Assembly (NCBI RefSeq): GCF_018499875.1
Contig: NZ_JAHBAY010000011.1
Span: 1-64,000 of the forward strand
Direction: 5' to 3'
DNA from: Kineosporia corallincola
GTDB taxonomy: Bacteria > Actinomycetota > Actinomycetes > Actinomycetales > Kineosporiaceae
Length of the DNA stretch: 64,000 nt
Below, in pieces: positions 19,886 to 28,283 of this stretch. The notes below the pieces were generated by a model. That model was given only the letters and a program-made list of their open reading frames with translations. It made no database searches and was not told the DNA's origin. Numbering within the stretch: position 1 is the first letter of the stretch; every line of letters begins with the position of its first letter. A program made the translations under genes and the position numbers.

Positions 19886-21778
19886 GTGCACCTGGCGATC
19901 GAACTCGTCATCATCCTGGTGATCGCCGCCGGTACGGCCGGTCTCGCCAGCCGCTTCTCACTCTCCGCACCACTGCTGCTCACCGCCTTCGGGCTGGTGC
20001 TGTCGTTCGTACCCGGCATGCCCACCCTCCCGCTGGAACCCGACGTCGTGCTCGAGGGCCTGCTGCCCCCGCTGCTCTACGCCACCGCCGTGCGCACCCC
20101 CTGGGTCGATCTGCGCCGTCAGCGTCGCTCGATCGGCCTGCTCTCGGTCGGTCTGGTGCTGGTCACCGCGTTCGCCGTGGCCGTCGTCGTCCGGCTGGTG
20201 CTGCCCGAGGTGCCGTTCGCGATCGCGCTCGCCCTCGGTGCCGTGGTGGCCCCGCCCGACGCGGTGGCTGCCAGCGCCGTGGCCCGCGCGGTGCGGATGC
20301 CCCGGCAGGTGGTCACCCTGCTGGAGGGCGAGAGCCTGCTGAACGACGCGACCGCCCTGGTCACCCTGCGCACCGCGATCGCCGCGATATCCGGCTCGGT
20401 GGGCGTGCTCTCGACTGGGCTGGACTTCGTCTGGGCGGTCGCCGGCGGTGTGCTGGTCGGTGGGGTGCTGGCGCAGGTGGTGTCGTTCCTGCGGAACAAG
20501 GTCGAGGACCCGGTACTGGACACGTCGGTCTCGCTGCTGGTCCCGTTCATCGCCTACCTGCTGGCCGAGGAGGCGCAGGGCTCCGGCGTGATCGCCGTGG
20601 TGGTCGCCGGGCTGATCCTCGGCCACCGCTCCACCGAGATCCAGTCGGCGATGTCCCGGGTGACCGAGCGGGTGATCTGGCGCACCGTTCAGTTCCTGCT
20701 GGAGAGCGCGGTCTTCCTGCTGATCGGCCTCCAGCTGCAAGACCTGGTCACCGACGCGATCGAGGACGAGTCCACTCCGAACACCGACGTGCTGGTGCTG
20801 TCCGGCGCGGTGCTGGTGACCGTGATCATGGTGCGGGCGCTGTGGGTGTTCCCCTCCGCCTACCTGCCCCGGCTGCTGTTCCCCCCGGTGCGCCGGAACG
20901 AGCCGCGGCAGCCGGCCGCGGGCGTCGCGCTGGTCGGCTGGGCCGGCATGCGCGGCGTGGTCACCCTGGCCGCCGCCCTCACCATCCCGGAAGAGGTGCC
21001 CGGCCGTCCGGCCCTGGTGGTGGCCGCGTTCTCGGTGGTCGCCGGCACCCTGCTGATCCAGGGCACCACACTGCCCTACCTGGTGCGGCGGCTGCGGGTG
21101 GCCGGACCCGACCCGGCGCAGGACGCCTTGCAGGAAGCCCTGCTTCAGCAGCAGGCCGCCCAGGCCGGGCTGGACCGGCTGACCGCGGAGAAACGGGACT
21201 GCGACGCCCCCGACGTGGTGGCCTCGCTGGAGTCGTGGGGCGAGCGGGTGGCCAACGCCGCCTGGGAACGCCTGGGATCCACCGACGCCGAGCGGGAGAC
21301 CCCGGCCGCCGCGTTCCACCGGATGCGGGTGGCGATGCTGGAGGCCGAGCGGTCGGTGGTGGCCGGTGTGCGCAACGACGGCTCGGTGCCGCACGACCTG
21401 GTGGAACGCGTGCTGGAACGGATCGACCAGGAAGAGGCCATGCTGGACGGCTTCTCGACCGGGACCGGCCCGTCGGCGGCGGAGCGTTCGGCGATGCTGA
21501 CCTCACCCCGGCCCGGGGCCTGCGAGCACCTGAAGGAACGCCCTCTCACCATCGCCCCGGCCTCCCGCCCCGACACCTGCCCGGAGTGCCAGAAGCTGGG
21601 CGAGAACACCTGGGTGCACCTGCGGATGTGCCTGGACTGCGGCCACGTCGGCTGCTGCGACTCGTCGCCGCGCCGGCACGCCGACGCGCACTGGCGCGAG
21701 ACCGGGCACCCGGTCATGCGCAGCATCGAGCTGGGCGAGTCCTGGCGCTGGTGCTTCGAGGATGCCGAACTGGGCTGA
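19886..21778 (+). CDS. Na+/H+ antiporter (CPA1/NhaP type) with C-terminal UBP zinc finger
   Basis: 630-aa protein. Residues about 1-400 form a 12-13-helix cation/proton antiporter with the ion-binding helix ALGAVVAPPDAVAASAVAR and the EGESLLNDATALV motif of CPA1 exchangers. A cytoplasmic helical linker (about 410-530) follows, and then a complete UBP-type zinc finger (C..H, CPEC, CLDCGHVGCC, then HADAHWRETGHPV). UBP fingers bind ubiquitin C-termini in eukaryotes; in actinobacteria the fusion recurs with no known ligand. GTG start at 19886. Confidence 0.9.
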   Translation: MHLAIELVIILVIAAGTAGLASRFSLSAPLLLTAFGLVLSFVPGMPTLPLEPDVVLEGLLPPLLYATAVRTPWVDLRRQRRSIGLLSVGLVLVTAFAVAVVVRLVLPEVPFAIALALGAVVAPPDAVAASAVARAVRMPRQVVTLLEGESLLNDATALVTLRTAIAAISGSVGVLSTGLDFVWAVAGGVLVGGVLAQVVSFLRNKVEDPVLDTSVSLLVPFIAYLLAEEAQGSGVIAVVVAGLILGHRSTEIQSAMSRVTERVIWRTVQFLLESAVFLLIGLQLQDLVTDAIEDESTPNTDVLVLSGAVLVTVIMVRALWVFPSAYLPRLLFPPVRRNEPRQPAAGVALVGWAGMRGVVTLAAALTIPEEVPGRPALVVAAFSVVAGTLLIQGTTLPYLVRRLRVAGPDPAQDALQEALLQQQAAQAGLDRLTAEKRDCDAPDVVASLESWGERVANAAWERLGSTDAERETPAAAFHRMRVAMLEAERSVVAGVRNDGSVPHDLVERVLERIDQEEAMLDGFSTGTGPSAAERSAMLTSPRPGACEHLKERPLTIAPASRPDTCPECQKLGENTWVHLRMCLDCGHVGCCDSSPRRHADAHWRETGHPVMRSIELGESWRWCFEDAELG

Positions 21779-21807
21779 CTCTTCACGCACCGGCCGACGG
21801 GGACGGC

Positions 21808-21829
21808 GCCGGGCCCCTCACAGCCCGGC
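21808..21829. terminator. Hairpin between convergent antiporter and DUF1501 genes
   Basis: GCCGGGC (21808-21814) with GCCCGGC (21823-21829), 8-nt loop, in the 77-bp gap between the two stop codons. Moderate bidirectional terminator candidate. Confidence 0.5.
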
Positions 21830-21855
21830 ACCACCCCTTCCCCGACCCGTGGTCA

Positions 21856-23139
21856 CTACGCCAAGCCAACCGTCTTGGGTTTGTAACCAGGGAAGATGTC
21901 GGTCGTGGAGTCCACGCCGACACGCTTTTTCAGCACCTCGGACACGATCGAGCGGTAGTCGGTGGTGCTCGCCAGGTCGCCGTCTACCAGGTTGCCGGCG
22001 GCCAGGCCCGGCCATTTGCCGTGCACACCCTTGTTCAGGCCGCCGCCCAGGGCGAGCACCACGTTGCCGTGCCCGTGGTCGAGACCACCAGAGCCGTTCT
22101 CCGCCACCCGCCGGCCGAACTCGCTGAGGGTGAGCAGCGTGGTGCGGTTCAGGGCCTCGGTACCGAGCTCGGCGGCGAAGGCGGCCAGCGCCTTGCTCAT
22201 CTCTTCGAGCTGCCGGTACATCCACGCACCGGAGGTGGCCTTGCCCAGGTTCACGTGCATGTCCCAGTTGCCGTAGTCGACCGTGGCGACCCGCAGGCCC
22301 AGGTCGGCCTTGATCAGCCGGGCGACGTCGTGAAGGGCGTTGCCCAGAGCGGTTTCGGGGTAGCCGAGCTCCTTGACCGACTTGCTGGTGGCCTTGTTCA
22401 GCGTGCTCATCTTGCCGACGGCACCCAGCGCGTTGGTCATCGGGGCGGAGAGCTCCGGCGCCGCGCCGGTGTGCAGGGTCTTCATCGCCGAGCGCCAGCG
22501 CGCCAGCGGCACCAGGTCCTCGCCCACCGAGAGCTTCACCCCGGCAATGGAGTTCATCGCGAACTTGGCATTCGGCCCGATCATCGAGTCGGGCATCGAC
22601 CCTGACCCGACCTGCGAGCCGGCGAAGCCGCCCGGGTCGCCGAGACTGCCCAGCGTGCGGTCGATCCAGCCGGTGCGCAGGTTGGAATCCGGTGCCGCGC
22701 GCTCCATCTCGGCCATTGCCTCGAAGTGTGAGCGGGTCGGGTCGGCCTGGCCGACCGCGTGCACGGCGGCCATGGTGCCGTTCTGGAACAGCTTGAGCAG
22801 CGGCTGCATGGCCGGGTTCAGCCCGAACATCGAGTCGATCTTGAGCGACTGCGAGGCGGTGACCTGAATGCCGGGGCGGGCCTTGGCGTAGTTCGCGTCG
22901 CCCACCGGCACCACCGCCGACAGGCCGTCGAAACCGCCCCGCAGCGAGAGCACCACCAGGGTGCCCGTGCCGGCCGGGGCGCCGAAGGCCAGCGTGGCAC
23001 CCGACACGGTGGAGGCCGTGGTCAGCCCGCCCACCGCGGCCATCCGGAACAGGGTGCGGCGGGACACGCCGGCCGACCGGTTCTCCGGGCAGCCGCAGTC
23101 GAGCATCTGCTCCGGGGTCTGCGGGATCATCGTCGTCAT
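21856..23139 (-). CDS. DUF1501 domain-containing Tat-exported protein
   Basis: 427-aa protein of the DUF1501 family (alkaline-phosphatase-like fold). A twin-arginine signal, SRRTLFRMAAVGGLTTASTV, lies at about residues 26-45, so it is exported folded. Typical family motifs follow: LVVLSLRGGFDGLS, then DPTRSHFEAMAEMERA, and GHGNVVLALGGGL. Start ATG 23139, 20 bp downstream of the DUF1800 stop, forming a two-gene unit with it. DUF1800-DUF1501 pairs are widespread and exported together, but their substrate is unknown. Confidence 0.88.
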   Translation of the reverse strand: MTTMIPQTPEQMLDCGCPENRSAGVSRRTLFRMAAVGGLTTASTVSGATLAFGAPAGTGTLVVLSLRGGFDGLSAVVPVGDANYAKARPGIQVTASQSLKIDSMFGLNPAMQPLLKLFQNGTMAAVHAVGQADPTRSHFEAMAEMERAAPDSNLRTGWIDRTLGSLGDPGGFAGSQVGSGSMPDSMIGPNAKFAMNSIAGVKLSVGEDLVPLARWRSAMKTLHTGAAPELSAPMTNALGAVGKMSTLNKATSKSVKELGYPETALGNALHDVARLIKADLGLRVATVDYGNWDMHVNLGKATSGAWMYRQLEEMSKALAAFAAELGTEALNRTTLLTLSEFGRRVAENGSGGLDHGHGNVVLALGGGLNKGVHGKWPGLAAGNLVDGDLASTTDYRSIVSEVLKKRVGVDSTTDIFPGYKPKTVGLA

Positions 23140-23159
23140 CAGTTGGGGGACCGTTCTGC

Positions 23160-24986
23160 TCAGACGGAGAGGTGGGCCGGGGCGGAGAGGAACAGCGAGA
23201 CGGTCAGCGCGATCGTCTCTTTCTGGTCCCAGGAGCCCGCGCTGAACGAGGTGCCCAGCTTGGTGCCGGTCAGCAGGGTGTTCGCGGCCGAGCGCTCGCG
23301 GGCGGTGGGCGTGCGGCCGAAGACCTTTTTGCCGGCCGCGGTGATCACCGCCGCCCGGGTGGTGGGCTTGGTGCTCAGCAGCTTCTCCGGACCGGGCAGG
23401 GTCATCTTGTTCGGCCACCAGCCGTGCACCATGGCGGTGGTGGTGTTGAACACCTGGAGCGCGCTCGCCGGCGACTGCCACGACTCGGCCACGTCGGGGA
23501 AGCCGTTGGGCATGCTCCAGCCGAGCGGGGCATGACCCGCCTCCTTGGACAGGTAGTACACGTCCATCAGAGCTTTCGAGCTGGAGCCGTTCTTCACCCC
23601 GATCACCCGGGCGCTGGCGACCAGTTGCTCCATCGGGCGGCGGATCTTCTCGCCGCTGGAGGCCGCGAACTCCGCCGAGCCGAACAGCGCGCGCAGCACC
23701 GGCACGATCGCCGTGTCATTCTGCGTGTACACCTGGGCCAGCTTGGTCACCAGCGACTGCGGCGGGCTGTCGGAGACGAAGTGGGTGGCCAGCTTGGTCG
23801 CGATGTTCTTCGCCGTCTTCGGGTGATTGGCCAGGTGCCGCAGGTATTTTCGCTGCGTCACCGGGCCCTTCGAGGCGTCGCTGTTGGCGCTGCTGAAGCC
23901 GAAGGCCTTGATCTGGCCGGTGTAGTGCCGGTTCGGGTCGTAGGTGAGTTTGCCCTCCCAGAACGTCCAGCCGGTGAGCAGCAGGGCCGAGCGCTGGATG
24001 TCTTTCTCGGTGTAGCCGCCGTTCACGCCGACCGTGTGCAGCTCCAGCACCTCACGGGCGTAGTTCTCGTTGGGCGAGGCCTTGGAGGAGTTCGTGCCGT
24101 CCAGAAAGGTGAGCATGGACGGGTGAAAGGCGCTGGCCAGCAACATGTCTTCGAACGAGCCGAGGGCGTGCTTGCGGATCACGTCGATCTGGAAGCGGTG
24201 CCGGGTGTCCCAGACCTCGCTGCTCGGGCAGGCGATGTTGAGGTGGTTGGCCCAGAAGTCGACCATCACCTCGAACAGCTCGCGGCTGGAGAACAGGGCC
24301 CGGCCCAGGTGGTGCCCGCAGACGTCTTGCATCACGTCCCAGGCACCGATCTTCATGCCCTTACGCGCCTGGGCGATGCTCCACCGCAGGTCGGGGAACT
24401 GGGCGTCGACGGCCTGACCGCCGGGGTCGCTGATCGAGGCCGGCTTGAGCTGACGCTCCAGCCAGGCCGAGGCGCCGAGCTTGCCGATGAGCTGCGCGCT
24501 GGCGGCGGTGCGCCCGTAACTGGCCCGGCCGAGCAGCAGGTCGGGGTCGACCGTGATCTTCTTCGCGGCCTTGGTGGTGGTGCCGGCCGCGGCGGCCTTG
24601 GTGGCGGCGGCCCCGCTCGGGGTGGCCGCGGTGCCCGCACCGGCCGAGGACGCCGTGGAGCCGGCGGAGGCACTGGTCGCCGCGCCGGTGGAGCCCGCCG
24701 CCGTGGAGGTCTGGCCGGACAGGGCGGTGGAGGCCGAGGCCGCCGCCTCGCCGCTGCCGCCGCGCAGCAGCAGGTAGCCGGTGCCCCCGGCCGCTGCCAC
24801 GGCGGTGGCGCCGCTGACCATCATGCTGCGCCGGGACAACCCGGCGCCGGCCAGTTCCCGGCTCTGTCGCCGGCTGCGGAATGCCGGTGCTGGTGATTTC
24901 TGGAGCGGCTCGGCGGACCCGTTTCCGGTCGCGCTGTCACCGCCCGGCCCGGTGTGGTTTCCACCTGCCGGAAAGCCCTCTGCCAT
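23160..24986 (-). CDS. DUF1800 domain-containing Tat-exported protein
   Basis: 608-aa protein of the DUF1800 family. The Tat signal SRRSMMVSGATAVAAAGGTGYLL lies near residues 50-72, then a long Ala/Ser/Thr-rich linker (about 75-145), then the DUF1800 domain (LLGRASYGRTAASAQLIG, FWANHLNI, NENYAREVLELHTVGVNGGYTEKDI). ATG 24986 has AGGAGG 8-9 nt upstream on the minus strand; an in-frame GTG at 25079 would extend into non-coding sequence. First gene of the DUF1800-DUF1501 unit. Confidence 0.87.
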   Translation of the reverse strand: MAEGFPAGGNHTGPGGDSATGNGSAEPLQKSPAPAFRSRRQSRELAGAGLSRRSMMVSGATAVAAAGGTGYLLLRGGSGEAAASASTALSGQTSTAAGSTGAATSASAGSTASSAGAGTAATPSGAAATKAAAAGTTTKAAKKITVDPDLLLGRASYGRTAASAQLIGKLGASAWLERQLKPASISDPGGQAVDAQFPDLRWSIAQARKGMKIGAWDVMQDVCGHHLGRALFSSRELFEVMVDFWANHLNIACPSSEVWDTRHRFQIDVIRKHALGSFEDMLLASAFHPSMLTFLDGTNSSKASPNENYAREVLELHTVGVNGGYTEKDIQRSALLLTGWTFWEGKLTYDPNRHYTGQIKAFGFSSANSDASKGPVTQRKYLRHLANHPKTAKNIATKLATHFVSDSPPQSLVTKLAQVYTQNDTAIVPVLRALFGSAEFAASSGEKIRRPMEQLVASARVIGVKNGSSSKALMDVYYLSKEAGHAPLGWSMPNGFPDVAESWQSPASALQVFNTTTAMVHGWWPNKMTLPGPEKLLSTKPTTRAAVITAAGKKVFGRTPTARERSAANTLLTGTKLGTSFSAGSWDQKETIALTVSLFLSAPAHLSV

Positions 24987-25362
24987 CCGTGCATTCCTCC
25001 TGCGACCGCGCCCCCGAGGCGAGGCATAGTGGTGAAGTCGCAGGGAACCTACAAGTTTTCTGTGGAAGCGGGCAACCATTGCACGGTTTGCTGCCCGCGC
25101 ATCGTTTGTGCGGGCGAAACATGCTGGTAGCGAGCATGTTGGGGGCAGGGTAAAAGGAGCGTCAAGAGGCTCTCAACGGACCTTGCTAAGCTTTAGTCAA
25201 CCCTTCGGGAGGCTTAAGTCGAGTTAATATACGGAGGTATTTCCCCCTGGCTTTAAGTGCAGTGAGCGGAGGGGAAAATTAATGACACCGCCGCTCTTCG
25301 CCGTTCATGATCATGGCCCAGAGTATGTGCCGACTACTTTGTGCAGCAGCGATGGCGGGCGT
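24987..25362. other. Gap upstream of the DUF1800 gene with an AT-rich segment and an orphan translation start
   Basis: 376 bp. About 25150-25285 is markedly AT-richer than its surroundings and should contain the minus-strand promoter for the DUF1800 gene (TTGACG on the minus strand near 25157-25162 is a possible -35). On the plus strand, GGAGGGG (25268-25274) sits 7 nt before an ATG at 25282, but that frame runs antisense into the D-amino-acid oxidase gene. No other gene seen. Confidence 0.45.
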
Positions 25363-26304
25363 TCACGCCAGGGCGGTGACCTCGGCCAGCACCTCGTCCG
25401 CGCACCCCCACGACAGGGTGACGCCGCTGCCGCCGTGCCCGTAGCAGTGCACCGTCGTGCCCTCGGCGGTGTGCACGGTCTCCAGCCGCACCGCGGGCCG
25501 GGCGGGGCGCAGGCCGACCCGGTGGGAGAGCACGGTGGCCCGTTCCAGAGCCGGCACCAGCCGCCGCGCCCGGTCGAGAATGGCTGCGGCCAGGGCCTTG
25601 TCGGGCGTGGTGTCGTAGTCGCCGGGCTGCGCGGTGCCGCCCACCACGATGTGCCGGGTCTGCGGCAGCACATAGGTCAGGGTGGCCGGATCGGCGTCGT
25701 CGGCCCACCACTCGGTGATGCCCGGGTCGGACATCCGCAGCACCTGACCACGCACCGGGTACACCGTGGGGTCGGCGGCCAGGGCCCGGCTGGCCAGGCC
25801 GGTGCAGTTGACCACCAGGCCGCGGGCGGGCAGCGCGGTCAGCGGCATCCGGGTCAGGGTTCCGCCCGCCGCCTCCAGCCGCCGCGTCAGGTAGGGCAGG
25901 TACACGGTCATGTCGACGATCGGGACGGTGAGGTGCCAGCCCTCGCGGTGGGACGGGTGCGGATGGGCCACGTGCGTCAGCCCGACGCCGGCCAGCCCGT
26001 CGGCGAAGGTCGGGCGCCCGGTCCGGCCGACCAGGTAGCCGGGGCGCTGCACCACGCCGGTGTGGCGCACGTCGTTGGCCTCGGACAGCTCGGCGAACGC
26101 CGCGTGGGTCTGCCGGGACCAGCGGGCGACCAGGTCGGCGGGCTCGGCGAGGAACGGCTGCCACAGCCCACCGGCCACGGCGGACGTGGTCTCCAGCGGC
26201 AGCTCGCGCGCCATCACGTCGACCGGGTGTCCCGCCTCGGCCAGCCGCACGGCACAGCTCAGACCGATGACGCCCGCGCCGACAACCGTGATCCGTGCAG
26301 CCAT
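25363..26304 (-). CDS. FAD-dependent D-amino-acid oxidase family protein
   Basis: 313-aa DAO-type oxidoreductase converting D-amino acids to 2-oxo acids, ammonia and H2O2. N-terminal dinucleotide-binding motif GAGVIGLSCAVRLAEAG (residues 10-26), internal GGLWQPFLAEP, the RGLVVNCTGLASRAL flavin-contact segment, and C-terminal HCYGHGGSGVTLSWG, where the family's HGxGGxG loop lies. The catalytic Tyr/Arg were not individually assigned. ATG 26304. Likely cytoplasmic; may use D-Ala from peptidoglycan turnover (inference). Confidence 0.85.
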   Translation of the reverse strand: MAARITVVGAGVIGLSCAVRLAEAGHPVDVMARELPLETTSAVAGGLWQPFLAEPADLVARWSRQTHAAFAELSEANDVRHTGVVQRPGYLVGRTGRPTFADGLAGVGLTHVAHPHPSHREGWHLTVPIVDMTVYLPYLTRRLEAAGGTLTRMPLTALPARGLVVNCTGLASRALAADPTVYPVRGQVLRMSDPGITEWWADDADPATLTYVLPQTRHIVVGGTAQPGDYDTTPDKALAAAILDRARRLVPALERATVLSHRVGLRPARPAVRLETVHTAEGTTVHCYGHGGSGVTLSWGCADEVLAEVTALA

Positions 26305-26343
26305 ACGAGGGATGGTGCCCCGGATAGGTGTCAGCCTGCTACT

Positions 26344-26357
26344 CGTCGTCCATCATT
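26344..26357. repeat. Copy of the 14-base motif CGTCGTCCATCATT
   Basis: This intergenic copy, in the short gap between the pyrD stop and the oxidase start, is identical to the right arm of the terminator at 44227-44240 but has no pairing left arm nearby. It looks like half of the hairpin element found elsewhere in the window. Confidence 0.5.
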
Positions 26358-26378
26358 CGGGTCTACCCACAGGCACGT

Positions 26379-27479
26379 CTAAGGGTTGCGGGTGCGTGTT
26401 CCCACCGCCTGGTCCACCGACGTGAAACCGTCGGCCCGCAGCCGCTCGGCCAGTCGCCGGTGCACGCCCCGGGCCCAGAACAGGCCGCCGTAGATGAACC
26501 CGGTGTAGGCCTGGACCAGCGTGGCCCCGGCCCGGATCCGCTCGTAGGCGTCGTCGCCGGTGGTGATTCCGCCCGAGGCGATCAGCACCATCTCGCCGCC
26601 CACCCGGGCCCGCAGTCTGCGCAGCACCTCGAGCGAGCGGTCGGCCAGCGGGGGACCGGACAGACCGCCCGCGCCCAGCGCCGCCACCTCGGCGGCGGGG
26701 GTGCGCAGGCCGGTGCGGGCGATCGTGGTGTTGGTCGCGATGATCCCGTCCAGGCCGAGCTCGACGGCGAGATCGGCGACCGCGTCCACGTCTTCGTCGG
26801 ACAGGTCGGGGGCGATCTTCACCAGCAGCGGCACCCGGCGGTCCGGGGCGGATGCATCAAGGGTGCGCCGAACCGCGCTCAGCAGGGGCCGCAGCGACGA
26901 CACCGCCTGGAGATCGCGCAGGCCCGGGGTGTTCGGCGAGCTGACGTTGACCACCAGATAGTCCGCGACCGGGGCGAGCCGGGCGGTGCTGGCCACGTAG
27001 TCCTCGATCGCGTCGGCCGGGCCGACCACCTTGGACTTGCCGATGTTCGCGCCGACCACGGCGTCACCGGTGCGCTGCCTCAGCCGCAGCGACGCCGCCA
27101 TCGAACCGTGGTTGTTGAAGCCCATCCGGTTGATCAGCGCCTTGTCGGCGGGCAGCCGGAACAGCCGGGGCTTGGGGTTGCCGGGCTGCGGGCGGGCGGT
27201 GACCGTGCCGATCTCGACGAACCCGAAACCCATGGCCGCCAGGGTGTCGGGGGCCAGGGCGTCCTTGTCGAACCCGGCGGCCAGGCCGAGCGGGCCGGGC
27301 AGGTCGAGGCCCAGGGCGCGGGTGCGCAGCACCGGGTCGGCCGGCCCGAGCAGGGCGCGGAGCCGGTCGCGCACGGCCGGGACCCGCTCGACCGTCCGCA
27401 TCAGGGTGAAGGCGCCGTGGTGGGCGGTCTCGGCCGGGATACGCACCAGCAGGTGCTTGAAGATGAGTTCGTACAGCAT
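26379..27479 (-). CDS. pyrD: Dihydroorotate dehydrogenase (quinone), class 2
   Basis: 366-aa membrane-associated FMN enzyme oxidising dihydroorotate to orotate in pyrimidine synthesis, passing electrons to quinone. The N-terminal amphipathic helix ([18 protein letters not shown]) marks class 2. Signature [22 protein letters not shown] and active-site segment [15 protein letters not shown] carry the catalytic Ser. ATG 27479 overlaps the nucS stop by one base, so nucS-pyrD form an operon. Confidence 0.94.
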   Translation of the reverse strand: MLYELIFKHLLVRIPAETAHHGAFTLMRTVERVPAVRDRLRALLGPADPVLRTRALGLDLPGPLGLAAGFDKDALAPDTLAAMGFGFVEIGTVTARPQPGNPKPRLFRLPADKALINRMGFNNHGSMAASLRLRQRTGDAVVGANIGKSKVVGPADAIEDYVASTARLAPVADYLVVNVSSPNTPGLRDLQAVSSLRPLLSAVRRTLDASAPDRRVPLLVKIAPDLSDEDVDAVADLAVELGLDGIIATNTTIARTGLRTPAAEVAALGAGGLSGPPLADRSLEVLRRLRARVGGEMVLIASGGITTGDDAYERIRAGATLVQAYTGFIYGGLFWARGVHRRLAERLRADGFTSVDQAVGTRTRNP

Positions 27480-28174
27480 CAGAAGAGTCGGTGCTCCACG
27501 TCGTCCAGGCCCCGCATCTCGTCGTAGTCCAGGATCACGCAGCGGATGCCGCGGTCCTCGGCCAGCACCCGGGCCTGCGGCTTGATCTCCTGCGCGGCGT
27601 AGATGCCGGCGACGGGGGACAGCAGCGGGTCGCGGTTCATCAGTTCCAGGTAGCGGGTGAGCTGCTCGACGCCGTCGATCTCGCCGCGGCGCTTGATCTC
27701 GACCGCCACCGAGCCGCCGGACGCGTCCTTCACCAGCAGGTCCACCGGGCCGATCGCGGTCATGTACTCGCGCCGGACCAGCGACCAGCCCTCGCCGAGC
27801 CGGTTCACCTGCTCGGCCAGCAGCTTCTGGAGGTGTGCCTCGACACCGTCCTTCACCAGGCCGGGGTCGACCCCGAGCTCGTGGTTGCTGTCGTGCATCA
27901 CCTCGTGGATGTTCACGATCAGCCGGTCGTCGGTCTTGGCGCTCTGGACTGTCCAGACCTCGACCACCCCCACCTCGGCCGCCGACTCGTCGGGCGCGCC
28001 GACGGTCAGCTTGGCGGGCGGGCTCATCCAGTTCAGCGGCTTGTAGGAGCCCCCGTCGGAATGCACCAGCACGCTGCCGTCCGCCTTGACCATGAGCAGG
28101 CGGTTGGCGAGCGGGAGGTGGGCGGTCAACCGCCCGGCGTAGTCAACAGAACAACGAGCGATAACCAGACGCAC
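27479..28174 (-). CDS. nucS: Mismatch-specific endonuclease NucS/EndoMS
   Basis: 231-aa endonuclease of the non-canonical mismatch-repair route used by actinobacteria and archaea lacking MutS/MutL; it cuts both strands at mismatches and works with the beta clamp. N-terminal DNA-binding/dimerisation part begins [20 protein letters not shown] and contains [10 protein letters not shown]; the C-terminal RecB-like nuclease domain has GPVDLLVKD and [12 protein letters not shown] (the D...ExK catalytic set). GTG 28174 is the start because the protein then begins exactly as known NucS, and TACGCT lies 8 nt upstream (leaderless). Confidence 0.94.
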   Translation of the reverse strand: MRLVIARCSVDYAGRLTAHLPLANRLLMVKADGSVLVHSDGGSYKPLNWMSPPAKLTVGAPDESAAEVGVVEVWTVQSAKTDDRLIVNIHEVMHDSNHELGVDPGLVKDGVEAHLQKLLAEQVNRLGEGWSLVRREYMTAIGPVDLLVKDASGGSVAVEIKRRGEIDGVEQLTRYLELMNRDPLLSPVAGIYAAQEIKPQARVLAEDRGIRCVILDYDEMRGLDDVEHRLF

Positions 28175-28182
28175 GATGGACG

Positions 28183-28188
28183 AGCGTA
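28183..28188 (-). promoter_or_regulatory. -10 element for a leaderless nucS transcript
   Basis: TACGCT on the minus strand, 8 nt before the GTG at 28174, without a ribosome-binding site. Confidence 0.5.
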
Positions 28189-28230
28189 GCCGTAACGGCG
28201 CGCGGGTGTGATCGGCGGGCGCCGCGACGC

Positions 28231-28267
28231 AGGACGACGCCGAGCCCGCACAGCCCGGCGTCGTCCT
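28231..28267 (-). terminator. Terminator hairpin downstream of the subtilisin gene
   Basis: AGGACGACGCCG (28231-28242) and CGGCGTCGTCCT (28256-28267): perfect 12-bp stem, 13-nt loop that can itself pair partly (GCCC/GGGC). Located 17 bp after the subtilisin stop. Shares the GGACGACG core with the hairpin family at 18891, 19791 and 44194. Confidence 0.75.
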
Positions 28268-28283
28268 CAAAGCAACCGTTGCG

